Positions 7,801 through 15,879 are shown, counted from the stretch's first letter. The stretch: DNA of 18,770 nt from an uncultured Lachnospiraceae bacterium (GCA_902803155.1 CADCOU010000114.1:1-18770); one strand, 5' to 3'. Translations and numbers: made by a program. Notes: generated from the letters alone by a model not told the origin.

Positions 7801-9364
7801 ACGGAATGGGCACTTCGGGATTCACAAATTCCGAAAAACGCTCTGTGATCCGGCCGTTTTCGATGCGGACAGCTCCGATCTCTATGATCCGGTCCGACAC
7901 CGGCGAGAAACCGGTCGTTTCCAGATCAAACACTACAAAATCCCCGTCGAAGGTCTGATCCTTCGCATTGACTACGGCCTGTACCTCGTCGTCTACCAGG
8001 TACGCTTCACAGCCATAGATGATCTTGATATCCGAACCTTTCGGAACGGCATGCCAGGCATCCGGAAGAGCCTGCACTCCGCCGTGATCAGTGATCGCTA
8101 TCGCACTGTGTCCCCAGGAATCGGCTGTCTGAACGATATCTTTAACATCGGCAACCGCATCCATACGGCTCATCTTTGTATGGCAGTGCAGCTCCACGCG
8201 TTTTACAGGCGCATTGTCAATGCGGTGGATACGGAAGTCTGCAATCTTCTTGATCCCGCTCACACTGGATATCGTGAGTTCGGAATCATAAGTGTCAACC
8301 TTGACGGTTCCCTTGATCTTCAGGAACATACCGCTCTTTACTTCATCCGTGAATTCCGCGGCAAGTTCAGGCTCGAGAAAGAGTTTCACGCTCATCGTGT
8401 CGGTAAAGTCCGTCACTGACATCAGAACGATAACCTTGTCTTCCCCGTTGTTTTTATGGATATTGCGCGTATCAAGCGAGCTCAGCTGTCCGCGGATCGT
8501 AATCGTTCCGATTGCGTCTGTAACAGTAATGATCTCCTGCGCTTCATCATGGAAATCCCTGCCGTAAACGACATCCGGATTGTCAGACTGCTTCAGAACC
8601 TTTTCGCCTGACGAGCGTCTGCCTTTTTTTGAATACCTTCCCTTCTTTCTGCCGGATGCAGTGGAAGATGAACGTGGTGCAGGCATACTCCTGCTTCCGG
8701 CAGGCCCGAGGTTCATATCAGGCTGCTCAGGTACTGAACTCTCATCGTCATGTCTGTCGTTCTCTGAGTCTGACCGGGCATATGCATTCTCGTTTTCATA
8801 TAATCTGTAATCAGACCGGACGATTTCGGCATCAGATTCATTCTGAACAGAAGATTCCGGTTTGCGGAATGCGATCGTTGACTTGAAATCGATCCCGCAC
8901 CGCTCGGTGAAGATCTTATCCAGGATGCGTTTCAGTTCGCCTGCATTGGACCGGTAGACCAGAGTGTCCTCCACCGTGATGACACAGGTATCGTCATTCG
9001 TGAAGTCGATATCCGCTCCCTTGAACATCGTATAGAGATACTTCCGGTAATGGCGGAGTTCGTAGAGGATCGAAGCCCGGTAAGACTTCATCAGGTTTTT
9101 TGCAGTGTACAGATCAGAGAGATGGAACTTACCGATGATCTTCGTCTTCATCCCGTTCGGCTCTGTGATCTGTTCTTCCACTGTCTCCCGGATTCTGTCC
9201 ATATCCTTGCTCGAGATCAGTCGGTCGCAGTCAAGGTAAACTTTAAGAACGGTCTTCTCCGGATCCATGGCCAGACGTGTGACCGTGGTATGGCGGAGAA
9301 GATCGCTGATCAGTTCATCTTCAGGGACTACGCCCGGAAATGCGTCAAAAAAAGCCTTTGTCAT
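4838..9364 (-). CDS. polC: DNA polymerase III alpha subunit, Gram-positive PolC type, with proofreading exonuclease
   Basis: At 1508 residues this is a full-length PolC, the replicative polymerase of low-G+C Gram-positives. An N-terminal domain (about 1-170) is followed by a low-complexity linker (about 175-262), acidic then Lys/Arg/Ser-rich. Next come an OB fold (about 280-375) and a PHP domain that starts with HCHT at 393-396. The proofreading exonuclease is inserted in the PHP domain, beginning FDLETTG with Asp480 and Glu482. A zinc-binding set C972, C975, C1001, C1004 precedes the catalytic PDIDLNFSG (Asp1030, Asp1032). The C-terminal QLSIF (1497-1501) matches the beta-clamp binding motif. 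All signatures look intact. Its ATGA overlaps the ispG stop by 4 bases, indicating coupled translation, and the yqeG-like gene follows 4 bases after its stop. Confidence 0.98.
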   Translation of the reverse strand: MTKAFFDAFPGVVPEDELISDLLRHTTVTRLAMDPEKTVLKVYLDCDRLISSKDMDRIRETVEEQITEPNGMKTKIIGKFHLSDLYTAKNLMKSYRASILYELRHYRKYLYTMFKGADIDFTNDDTCVITVEDTLVYRSNAGELKRILDKIFTERCGIDFKSTIAFRKPESSVQNESDAEIVRSDYRLYENENAYARSDSENDRHDDESSVPEQPDMNLGPAGSRSMPAPRSSSTASGRKKGRYSKKGRRSSGEKVLKQSDNPDVVYGRDFHDEAQEIITVTDAIGTITIRGQLSSLDTRNIHKNNGEDKVIVLMSVTDFTDTMSVKLFLEPELAAEFTDEVKSGMFLKIKGTVKVDTYDSELTISSVSGIKKIADFRIHRIDNAPVKRVELHCHTKMSRMDAVADVKDIVQTADSWGHSAIAITDHGGVQALPDAWHAVPKGSDIKIIYGCEAYLVDDEVQAVVNAKDQTFDGDFVVFDLETTGFSPVSDRIIEIGAVRIENGRITERFSEFVNPEVPIPFRIEQLTSINDSMVQDARRIDEVLPAFLEFCGAAVLVGHNVFFDISFIEENCDRLGIGHDFTYADTVTLARSLLPNLSRFKLDTVAKTLNIPLGHHHRAVDDAECTAAIFLKFLEMLRDRKIGMLSQVNDSCRPGPEQIRHLHYYHIILLAQNETGRVNLYRCVSESHLNYMFNGRPLLPKSFLSAHREGLIIGSACEAGELFQAIERGAARKELKNLVDYYDYLEIQPLGNNMFLTVPKYDKDGKLKNEPKTVEDLMNYNRSIVQLGEQYGKPVVATCDVHFLNPEDAIYREILMADYEDGEDQPPLYLRTTEEMLKEFEYLGEEKAKEVVITNSNLIADRIEKISPVRPDKCPPIIADSDELLTKICYDKAHEIYGDILPKIVEERLQKELNSIISNGFAVMYIIAQKLVWKSVADGYLVGSRGSVGSSFVANMAGITEVNSLHPHYLCPSCHYYDFDSEEVRKFDGMAGCDMPDKDCPVCGTKLEKLGFDIPFETFLGFKGNKEPDIDLNFSGEYQSKAHKYTEVIFGAGQTFRAGTVTGVADKTAFGYVRKYFEKKGEHRRTAEIERLTKGIVDVRKSTGQHPGGIIVLPYGEDINTFTPIQHPPTDENTVTTHFDYHKIDHNLLKLDILGHDDPTMIRMLEDLTGVPATDIPLDDKEVMSLFRDTHALGITPEDIGGCPLGSLGIPEFGTEFAIQMLVDTQPQYFSDLVRIAGLAHGTDVWLGNAQDLIMSKTCTISTAICTRDDIMIYLINKGLDPELSFMIMEKVRKGKGLTPEWEEEMRRHDVPEWYIGSCKKIKYMFPKAHAAAYVMMAWRIAWYKINYPLAYYAAYFSIRSPGFDYELMCQGQDALLRHIREYEAKDSSDIQPKEQEQYKAMKVVREMYARGYEFMKIDIAKCRATKLCIIDGKLMPSLNKIDGLGDSAASKIVDAVKDGPFLSQDNFRQRTECSKTITEKLVNLGILEGIPESDQLSIFDLMNGIG

Positions 9365-10419
9365 TCGTTCCAGTGATCCAGTTCGTATTTCAGTGTCTCA
9401 AGTATCTTATCTTCCGGTATCTTGCGTACGATCTCACCGCGGCGGATCAGAAGACCTTCCCCGATGCCTCCCGCGATTCCGATATCCGCTTCGCGCGCTT
9501 CACCGGGTCCGTTTACCACGCATCCCATGACGGCTACTTTGATATTGAGCGGATATTCCTGAACCATATCCTCAACCTGCGACGCCAGAGAGATCAGGTC
9601 GATTTTTGTCCTGCCGCAGGTCGGGCAGGATACGATCTCTATGCCGCCCTGCCTGAGCCCAAGTGTCCTGAGTATCAGTTTTGCGCTCTTCACTTCTTCG
9701 CAGGGATCCCCGGTCAGGGAAACACGGACCGTATCGCCGATCCCTTTCGAAAGGATCAGAGCAAGTCCGATGGAAGACTTGATGTTGCCCGAGAGTACAG
9801 TTCCGGCTTCCGTGATGCCGACATGCAGAGGATAGTCTGAAACAGCTGCGAACTTTTCGTAAGCCTCCGCACACATCAGAACATCGGATGATTTGATGGA
9901 TACGACCAGATTTTCATAGCCCATCTCTTCGATCATACGGCATTTGTCCAGAGCACTCTCGACAAGAGCATCGGCAGTAACACCTCCGTATCGCTGAACC
10001 AGTTCTTTCTCGAGAGATCCGGAATTCACTCCGACGCGGATCGGTACGTTGTATTGCTTAGCAGTCTCTACTACAGCCTCTACGCGTTCTCTGGAACCTA
10101 TATTACCCGGATTGATCCGGATCTTGTCAGCTCCGTTCCGGATCGATGCTATGGCAAGTCTGTAGTCAAAATGGATATCCGCGATCAGCGGGATATGGAT
10201 CCTCTTTTTGATCTCCGGGATCGCTTCGGCGGCTTCCATGGAGGGAACCGTGCAGCGGATCAGTTCGCACCCTGCCTTCTCCAGCCGCAGGATCTGCGCT
10301 GCCGTAGCTTCCGCGTCCTCGGTCCTGGTATTTGTCATGGACTGGATGAGGATGGGATTGCCTCCGCCGATCACGCGGCTGCCGATCTGTACCAATCTTG
10401 TGTTCTCTCTGGAAGTCAT
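9361..10419 (-). CDS. ispG: 4-hydroxy-3-methylbut-2-en-1-yl diphosphate synthase (flavodoxin-type)
   Basis: This 352-residue protein is IspG/GcpE, which converts methylerythritol cyclodiphosphate to HMBPP in the MEP isoprenoid pathway using a [4Fe-4S] cluster. The N-terminal TIM-barrel portion includes the IQSMTNT motif (25-31) and NPGNIG (103-108). The C-terminal cluster domain has Cys265 and Cys268 in CPTCGRTKIDL, Cys300 in GCVVNGPGEA, and Glu307. These correspond to the three cysteines and one glutamate that hold the cluster in characterised enzymes. Length is normal for the bacterial form. An AAGGAAA site precedes the ATG. It lies 10 bases after ppk and overlaps polC by 4 bases. IspG next to PolC is a familiar order in Clostridia, where dxr and rseP are often immediately upstream; here ppk is there instead. 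Confidence 0.98.
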   Translation of the reverse strand: MTSRENTRLVQIGSRVIGGGNPILIQSMTNTRTEDAEATAAQILRLEKAGCELIRCTVPSMEAAEAIPEIKKRIHIPLIADIHFDYRLAIASIRNGADKIRINPGNIGSRERVEAVVETAKQYNVPIRVGVNSGSLEKELVQRYGGVTADALVESALDKCRMIEEMGYENLVVSIKSSDVLMCAEAYEKFAAVSDYPLHVGITEAGTVLSGNIKSSIGLALILSKGIGDTVRVSLTGDPCEEVKSAKLILRTLGLRQGGIEIVSCPTCGRTKIDLISLASQVEDMVQEYPLNIKVAVMGCVVNGPGEAREADIGIAGGIGEGLLIRRGEIVRKIPEDKILETLKYELDHWNE

Positions 10420-10429
10420 ATGTTTCCTT

Positions 10430-12880
10430 TCATACTTTGCTGCTGTTCTCTGCCGGTATAAAGATGCGGCTCAGTTTCGGATCGGTTGTATCTTTTGCAG
10501 CCTGAAGTGCCTCTTTCATAAGAGTATCCTGTGCGCCGATCAGAGCCTTTCCTCTCTTGTCGATCTTCTCATACCTGTTATTGTCTTTCAGTTCATGTGC
10601 CTTCAGGGTATCCGACAGCTGAACATCCAGAATATGGTCAGCTCTGGCTGCACATTCCTTATCCTCCAGCGGGAACAGGATCTCCACGCGGCGGTCCAGA
10701 TTTCTCGGCATCCAGTCGGCGGAAGCCATGTAGACTTCTTCATTTCCGCCGTTTGCAAAACTGAAGATCCGGGCGTGTTCCAGGAACGTGCCGACGATCG
10801 AACGCACCCGGATGTTTTCCGATACGCCCGGAATGCCGACCTTCAGGCAGCAGATCCCGCGCACGATCAGGTCGATCTGCACACCGGCGCTCGATGCCTC
10901 GTAGAGTTTTGCGATGATATCCCGGTCGCACAGAGAGTTCATCTTGGCGATAATGTGCGCAGGTTCATTTGCCTTCGCATGACGGATCTCACGGTCGATC
11001 AGGGCATAGAACGCGTCTCTCAGCCAGATCGGCGCCAGATGCAGCCTGTTCCAGTGTTTCGGCTCACTGTAGCCGCACAGCATGTTGAATACCGCCGTCG
11101 CGTCTTCACCGTATGCATCCCTGCAGGTCATGATCCCGCAGTCCGTGTAGAGTTTTGCGGTGGAATCATTGTAATTGCCGGTTGCGAGATGGACATAGCG
11201 TCTTATGCCGTCCTCCTCACGGCGTACCACCAGCGCTATCTTGCTGTGCGTCTTCAGGCCGACCAGTCCGTAGATCACATGGCAGCCAGCTTTTTCAAGC
11301 ATCTCCGCCCACTGGATATTATTCTCTTCGTCGAACCTTGCCTTCAGTTCGACCAGCGCCGTGACCTGTTTCCCGTTTTCCGCAGCCTGTGCAAGTGCAG
11401 CGACGATCGGTGAATGACCGGAAACACGGTACAGCGTGATCTTGATCGCAAGCACGTCCGGATCAGTAGAAGCCATCCGGATCAGGTTCACGACCGGATC
11501 GAAGGTTTCATAAGGATGGGATAGGAACAGATCTCCTTTCCGGATCACGGAAAACAGATCCTCATCTTCCTTCAGATTCATGAGTTCCGGGACCGGCTGC
11601 GGGATATACGGCTTTTCTTTCAGATGGTCGAATCCGGGCAGGCCGTACATCTTCATCAGGAAGGTCAGGTCAAGCGGACCTGAGATCGGATACATCTCCT
11701 CATCGTTCACATTGAACTCACGGCGTAGGATCTTCAGAAGCTTCGGATCCATCGAATCCTCGTATTCGAACCGGATTACTTCGCCCCACTGCCGCCTCTT
11801 CAGTTTCTTCTGGATCTCTTCCAGCAGATCGTCCGCTTCATCTTCATCTATGGTAAGGTCTGCGTTCCGGGTGATCCGGTAGGGATGCGCGCAGACTACG
11901 TCATAGCCTGCGAACAGTTTGTCCATGTTGGCTTCGATCACATCCTCAAGCAGGATGCCGGATGTGACGCCTTCCTCGGAAGACGGGATGCGGATCACAC
12001 GCGCAAGCATGCCCGGAACCTGGACGGTCGCAAACATGGTCCCTTTCTTGAGGGTCTTTTCTTTCGATGCCTTCTCTGCGATCTTTTCTCCGTTCTTCTG
12101 CAGATTCATGGCAAATGTCATGCCTGCGGAGTTCTTGTCTCCGTCGCCTTTTCTGGCGGATATCAGGGCACCGATATTCAGGGTCTTGTTACGGATCAGC
12201 GGGAACGGCCTGGATGCATCAAACGCGGTCGGAGTCAGTACCGGATACACATTCTCCATGAAATAGGCTTCGACGTATTCCTTCTGCTCCTGATTCAGAT
12301 CCTCAAAATCCATGATGATCTGCAGGTTTTCAGCACGGAGCGCCGGAACCAGAGAACGGATAAGCGTGGAATACTGTCTGTCGATCAGCTCATGGCACTT
12401 TTCTTCCACCTGCTGAAGCTGCTGAACGGCTGTAAGGCCTGCAAGATCCGGCTTCGTGTAGTTTGCATGGACCATATCCTTCAGCGACGCGACGCGTACC
12501 ATAAAAAATTCGTCCAGATTGGACGCCGTTATGGACAGGAATTTCAGACGCTCGAACAGCGGATTGGTCTTGTCCCTGGCCTCGTCCAGAATACGGTAAT
12601 TGAAATCGAGCCAGCTCAGTTCCCGGTTGGTATAGTACTTCGGATCCGTGTAATCGATCTGAGCCGGGGCTGTCGGGGAAGCATTTTTCGTATCGGGACT
12701 GATAATAGTCTTTATGTCAGTCTTTGCCGTACTCTTTGCGCCATTCTTTGCGGCGGTTTTTGAGCTGCTCTTGGCACTGCTCTTTGACGTGTTCTTGGCA
12801 CTGCTTTTCGAAGCTGTCTTTGCCGATGTCTTTGCGGCGGCCTTTGAACCGGTACTCTTATCAGATGTATTCTTCGCCAT
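10430..12880 (-). CDS. ppk: Polyphosphate kinase 1 with a lysine-periodic N-terminal tail
   Basis: This 816-residue protein is a PPK1, which reversibly polymerises the gamma-phosphate of ATP into inorganic polyphosphate. The conserved core starts around residue 77 (YYTNRELSWLDFN at 82-94), and the N, head, C1 and C2 domains follow in order. Catalytic histidines are His545 in KTHSK and His702 in EHARIF, the counterparts of the two essential histidines of E. coli PPK. ATP-loop and C2 signatures HLATGNYND (564-572) and SADWMPRN (720-727) are present. The first 75 or so residues are extra compared with typical PPK1 of about 690-740 residues. This tail is rich in Ala, Ser, Thr and Lys, with lysines every fourth residue. 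The start is supported by GAGG seven bases before ATG. It follows the ppx-like gene by 9 bases and precedes ispG by 10, so it is operonic. Confidence 0.97.
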   Translation of the reverse strand: MAKNTSDKSTGSKAAAKTSAKTASKSSAKNTSKSSAKSSSKTAAKNGAKSTAKTDIKTIISPDTKNASPTAPAQIDYTDPKYYTNRELSWLDFNYRILDEARDKTNPLFERLKFLSITASNLDEFFMVRVASLKDMVHANYTKPDLAGLTAVQQLQQVEEKCHELIDRQYSTLIRSLVPALRAENLQIIMDFEDLNQEQKEYVEAYFMENVYPVLTPTAFDASRPFPLIRNKTLNIGALISARKGDGDKNSAGMTFAMNLQKNGEKIAEKASKEKTLKKGTMFATVQVPGMLARVIRIPSSEEGVTSGILLEDVIEANMDKLFAGYDVVCAHPYRITRNADLTIDEDEADDLLEEIQKKLKRRQWGEVIRFEYEDSMDPKLLKILRREFNVNDEEMYPISGPLDLTFLMKMYGLPGFDHLKEKPYIPQPVPELMNLKEDEDLFSVIRKGDLFLSHPYETFDPVVNLIRMASTDPDVLAIKITLYRVSGHSPIVAALAQAAENGKQVTALVELKARFDEENNIQWAEMLEKAGCHVIYGLVGLKTHSKIALVVRREEDGIRRYVHLATGNYNDSTAKLYTDCGIMTCRDAYGEDATAVFNMLCGYSEPKHWNRLHLAPIWLRDAFYALIDREIRHAKANEPAHIIAKMNSLCDRDIIAKLYEASSAGVQIDLIVRGICCLKVGIPGVSENIRVRSIVGTFLEHARIFSFANGGNEEVYMASADWMPRNLDRRVEILFPLEDKECAARADHILDVQLSDTLKAHELKDNNRYEKIDKRGKALIGAQDTLMKEALQAAKDTTDPKLSRIFIPAENSSKV
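12710..12844 (-). repeat. Degenerate 12-bp tandem repeat encoding the Ppk tail
   Basis: Codons 13 to 57 of ppk place lysine at positions 13, 17, 21 and so on to 57, twelve in a row at spacing 4. The underlying DNA is therefore a degenerate 12-bp tandem repeat: lysine codon plus three Ala/Ser/Thr/Asn-type codons, with Gly47 and Asp55-Ile56 as the exceptions. Copies differ at many third positions, so the array is old or under protein-level selection rather than a fresh expansion. Confidence 0.7.
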
Positions 12881-12889
12881 TTCTCAGCC

Positions 12890-14437
12890 TCACTTCCTGG
12901 TCTGCTTTGTCTGGTGCAGGACCGGTTTCAGGTTATATACTTCCTCGAACAGGGAATCCTTCTCCTCGAGAGTTCCTCTCTCAAGGGTCAGGTCTTCATC
13001 GGACTGGACGCCCAGGATCAGTTTGCTTCCCTTTACGGATACATTGATGTCGCGGATCCGTTCATGATGAGAGCGATCCAGTGCATTTGCAGCCCGGAGG
13101 ATCGCGGTAAGCTTCGCAATGACGATGTATTCCTCCCTGCTTACGGAACTGATCTGCGCCAGGTCGTCATAATAGTAGAATTCCGCGGTGTTGAAGCGCA
13201 CTACGTTCGCTACGATCTGCCGCTCCGAATGGCTGAGTCCGATGATCTCCGTAGCCATCAGGATGTTGTAGGCACAGTCTGCGACGTCCGTCAGAGAAAT
13301 ATATTTGCCGCAGTTATGCAGGATCGCAGAGATCTGAAGAAGCAGACGTTCCCGTTTGCCTAACTGATGGATCTTTTTCATCTTGTCAAATATCGCAAGA
13401 CTGTTCTCTTCCACGTTCCGGATGTGCGCCTGATGCGACTTGTACCGCTTTGCGATACTTCTGGATGCGGCAATAATATCTTCGTCAAACGCATGCGGGG
13501 AATTCACGGCTTTGGCCTGTACTGCGTAATCATAGGCGAGTCCGTCTCCGATCGAAACCGCCGGCAGCCACACCCCTTCTGATTCAAAACGCAGCAGAAG
13601 AGATCTGCAGATAATAGCAGACGGTACCAGTGAGACGGCATATTCAAACGGGATTGAGTAACGCCTTGTGATCTCCTCAGCGTTCATGTGCACGATATCA
13701 CCGTACGCAGACGCAAACTCTTCCTTCGTTACAGTAAGGCCTTCCCTGTCCGGATATAGTGCATGGAACAGGGCATGAAGCTCCTTGTTTGTAGCGATCA
13801 GAGTAGTGATCTTGCGGTCCTTCTGGTAAAGTTTCTCGAATCCGTTCAGTTCGTGGTCCAGAAGTTCCTGCAGCAGGTGTTCAAAATGCGCATTGTTCTT
13901 CGCGAGTGGATAAAACTTCGAACGCGTTGCGATCTTGCCGATCCTCACGTTCTGCGTCGTGATCAGCTTGTCTTTGTCAAACATCGAGATCTGCAGGGAA
14001 CTTCCTCCGATATCGACGATCGCGGTACCTTTCTTGATGACCACTTCAAATGATTCCGTCTGGGAAGCAATCGCCTTGTAATCAAGGAATCTCTGCTCGG
14101 AATTAGAGAGAATGGTAAGCTTCAGTCCGGTCCTCCGCTCTATGCTGTCCTTGACGATCAGACCAGTCCGGATCTCCCGGAGCGCACTGGTCCCGACCAT
14201 GCGGTACGCGTCCACATGCAGACCATCCATGATGCCGCGGTATTCATTCAGTGTCCCGACCAGCATCTCCAGTTTTTCCGTAGACAGGGAACCTCGTTCG
14301 TAAGCGTCCACTCCCAGGTCGATCCTTCTGCTGACGCAGTCGATCATATGGAATCCCTTTCTTGCAGAGACTTCATAGATCTTCATCTCGGTCTCGGTAG
14401 ATCCGATCATTACCGATGCAAACAGTTTCACAGCCAT
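12890..14437 (-). CDS. Divergent Ppx/GppA-family phosphatase with C-terminal HD-like domain
   Basis: This 515-residue protein has the Ppx/GppA actin-like fold in its first 310 or so residues: GTSALRE (82-88), Glu114 in SNSEQR, and the phosphate-binding DIGGSS (142-147). A helical HD-like domain follows, with HNCGK at 374-378 in place of HD. Family members hydrolyse polyphosphate and/or pppGpp. The usual first motif DLGSN reads MIGST here (Met10 for the expected Asp), and the normal RAD...P segment around 258-275 is also divergent, so catalysis may be altered. Location directly upstream of ppk argues for a role in polyphosphate turnover. It begins 1 base after the DUF815 gene stop, with GAGGTG in the preceding coding region as a likely ribosome site. 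Family membership is clear; substrate is inferred. Confidence 0.85.
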   Translation of the reverse strand: MAVKLFASVMIGSTETEMKIYEVSARKGFHMIDCVSRRIDLGVDAYERGSLSTEKLEMLVGTLNEYRGIMDGLHVDAYRMVGTSALREIRTGLIVKDSIERRTGLKLTILSNSEQRFLDYKAIASQTESFEVVIKKGTAIVDIGGSSLQISMFDKDKLITTQNVRIGKIATRSKFYPLAKNNAHFEHLLQELLDHELNGFEKLYQKDRKITTLIATNKELHALFHALYPDREGLTVTKEEFASAYGDIVHMNAEEITRRYSIPFEYAVSLVPSAIICRSLLLRFESEGVWLPAVSIGDGLAYDYAVQAKAVNSPHAFDEDIIAASRSIAKRYKSHQAHIRNVEENSLAIFDKMKKIHQLGKRERLLLQISAILHNCGKYISLTDVADCAYNILMATEIIGLSHSERQIVANVVRFNTAEFYYYDDLAQISSVSREEYIVIAKLTAILRAANALDRSHHERIRDINVSVKGSKLILGVQSDEDLTLERGTLEEKDSLFEEVYNLKPVLHQTKQTRK

Positions 14438-14438
14438 T

Positions 14439-15788
14439 TCAGCGCATCACCTCATTCTCTGTCACTTCCGGGTCTTTCCCGAGAAGGTGATCAATAAACT
14501 GTTGGGCAGTCCTTCCGCTTCGTCCCCCGTGTGAGAGTTCCCATGAATTCGCTGCCAGATACAGATCATCGAGCGGCATGTCGATCCCGTTTCTCTCTGC
14601 GAGAACCCTCAGGATCTCCTGGAATTCCTTCTTGACCGGAGCTCCGAAATAGATCGTTACCCCGAACCGGTAGACCAGGGAAAGCTTCTCCTGCACCGTA
14701 TCGGAAGTATGCATGTCGGAACGGATGTCCCCTTCCTTGTCCGCATAGTTCTCCCGGATCAGGTGCCTGCGGTTGCTGGTCGCATAGATCAGCACATTTT
14801 CAGGCTTTTTCTCCAGGCCGCCTTCGATCACGGCCTTCAGATATTTGTAATCTGTCTCAAACTCCTCAAAAGACAGATCGTCCATGTAGATGATAAAACG
14901 GTAGTTCCGGTTCTTGATCTGAGCCAGGACATCAACCAGGTCACGCAGCTGATGTTTATAGAGTTCTATGATCCTCAGTCCCCTGTCATAGTACTCATTC
15001 AGGATCGCTTTGATGCTGGAGGACTTGCCGGTGCCCGCGTCTCCGAAGAGAAGACAGTTGTTCGCCTTTCTTCCGGCAAGGAACGCTTCCGTGTTCTCCC
15101 TGAGTTTCTTCTTCTGGATCTCATACCCTACCAGATCGTCCAGTTTCATGTGCGCAATATTCGTGATCGGTACGATATCGACAATATCATGGCTGTCGTG
15201 ATGCACCAGGCGGAATGCCTTGTGAAGGCCAAACTTACCGCATCCGAAGTCACGGTAGAACAGTTCCACATGTTCCTTGAACTCCGAAGCGTCCCGTGAG
15301 GCTGCCAGTTTCCCGGACAGCTCTTCGATCCGGTCCCGTATACGGCGGCTTGCAAGCCTCCTGTCGTCCCCTCCGAATTCATATCCTGCCACCATATCGT
15401 ACATTGATATGCCCAGCACATCCTCAATGTCAGCGAAGGTGTAAGCATACAATTCTCGGAATATCTCAAAATCATGAAGCGCTATCCGGTTCAGTCCGCC
15501 TTCGACATGCCCCCTGATCTCACAGGCTCTGGAAAAGGCATTCTCATGATAGACAAGGAGCCAGGTCAGACAGGAATGCCATACATTCCCTGAGAACCCG
15601 TAGCTTTCAGCCTTTTCGATCATCTCCTGCATCAGAGCTGTATACCGGTCCGTCAGTGCGGACAGATCCGCCCCTGCACAGGAATCGCCTGACGATGCGG
15701 ACGATATGCTTTCCCTCAGAGATGATAGCTTGTGCAGGATCCCGTTATCTTCATCCCTGTACAGGACAAGCTGCTTGATATGATTCAT
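14439..15788 (-). CDS. DUF815-type AAA ATPase
   Basis: This 449-residue protein has a helical N-terminal half of about 210 residues and a C-terminal P-loop ATPase. Walker A is GDAGTGKS at 249-256 and Walker B is FIIYMDD at 298-304. A sensor-like ATSNRRHL segment lies downstream, and an RSGRTAQQF segment near the C-terminus. These features match the DUF815 family of DnaA/AAA-like ATPases, whose function is unknown. No membrane segment or signal peptide is evident. On the minus strand AAGGAG lies 12 bases before ATG and AGGG 7 bases before it. The 91-base gap from pheA holds only a weak 5-bp hairpin (15838-15851) and no clear promoter, so it may be co-transcribed with pheA. It is followed one base later by the ppx-like gene. 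Confidence 0.9.
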   Translation of the reverse strand: MNHIKQLVLYRDEDNGILHKLSSLRESISSASSGDSCAGADLSALTDRYTALMQEMIEKAESYGFSGNVWHSCLTWLLVYHENAFSRACEIRGHVEGGLNRIALHDFEIFRELYAYTFADIEDVLGISMYDMVAGYEFGGDDRRLASRRIRDRIEELSGKLAASRDASEFKEHVELFYRDFGCGKFGLHKAFRLVHHDSHDIVDIVPITNIAHMKLDDLVGYEIQKKKLRENTEAFLAGRKANNCLLFGDAGTGKSSSIKAILNEYYDRGLRIIELYKHQLRDLVDVLAQIKNRNYRFIIYMDDLSFEEFETDYKYLKAVIEGGLEKKPENVLIYATSNRRHLIRENYADKEGDIRSDMHTSDTVQEKLSLVYRFGVTIYFGAPVKKEFQEILRVLAERNGIDMPLDDLYLAANSWELSHGGRSGRTAQQFIDHLLGKDPEVTENEVMR

Positions 15789-15879
15789 ATAGTACCCTAT
15801 CTCCTTAAACTGCTCTGGTCTGTCTCAGAAAGAAATGTCTCCGGGTGGAGAACATCTTATGCCGGATAATGAAAACATC

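Noticed and set aside
7364..8419. Long plus-strand frame (351 codons) opposite polC
   Set aside because: Antisense to conserved PHP/exonuclease coding sequence, with no start signals or domain; a by-product of codon bias.
10208..11413. Plus-strand frame of 401 codons opposite ispG and ppk
   Set aside because: Spans two well-conserved genes on the other strand and shows no family features.
15838..15851. Small hairpin TCTCC-ACCC-GGAGA between pheA and the DUF815 gene
   Set aside because: Only a 5-bp stem with an interrupted T-rich tail; too weak to call a terminator.
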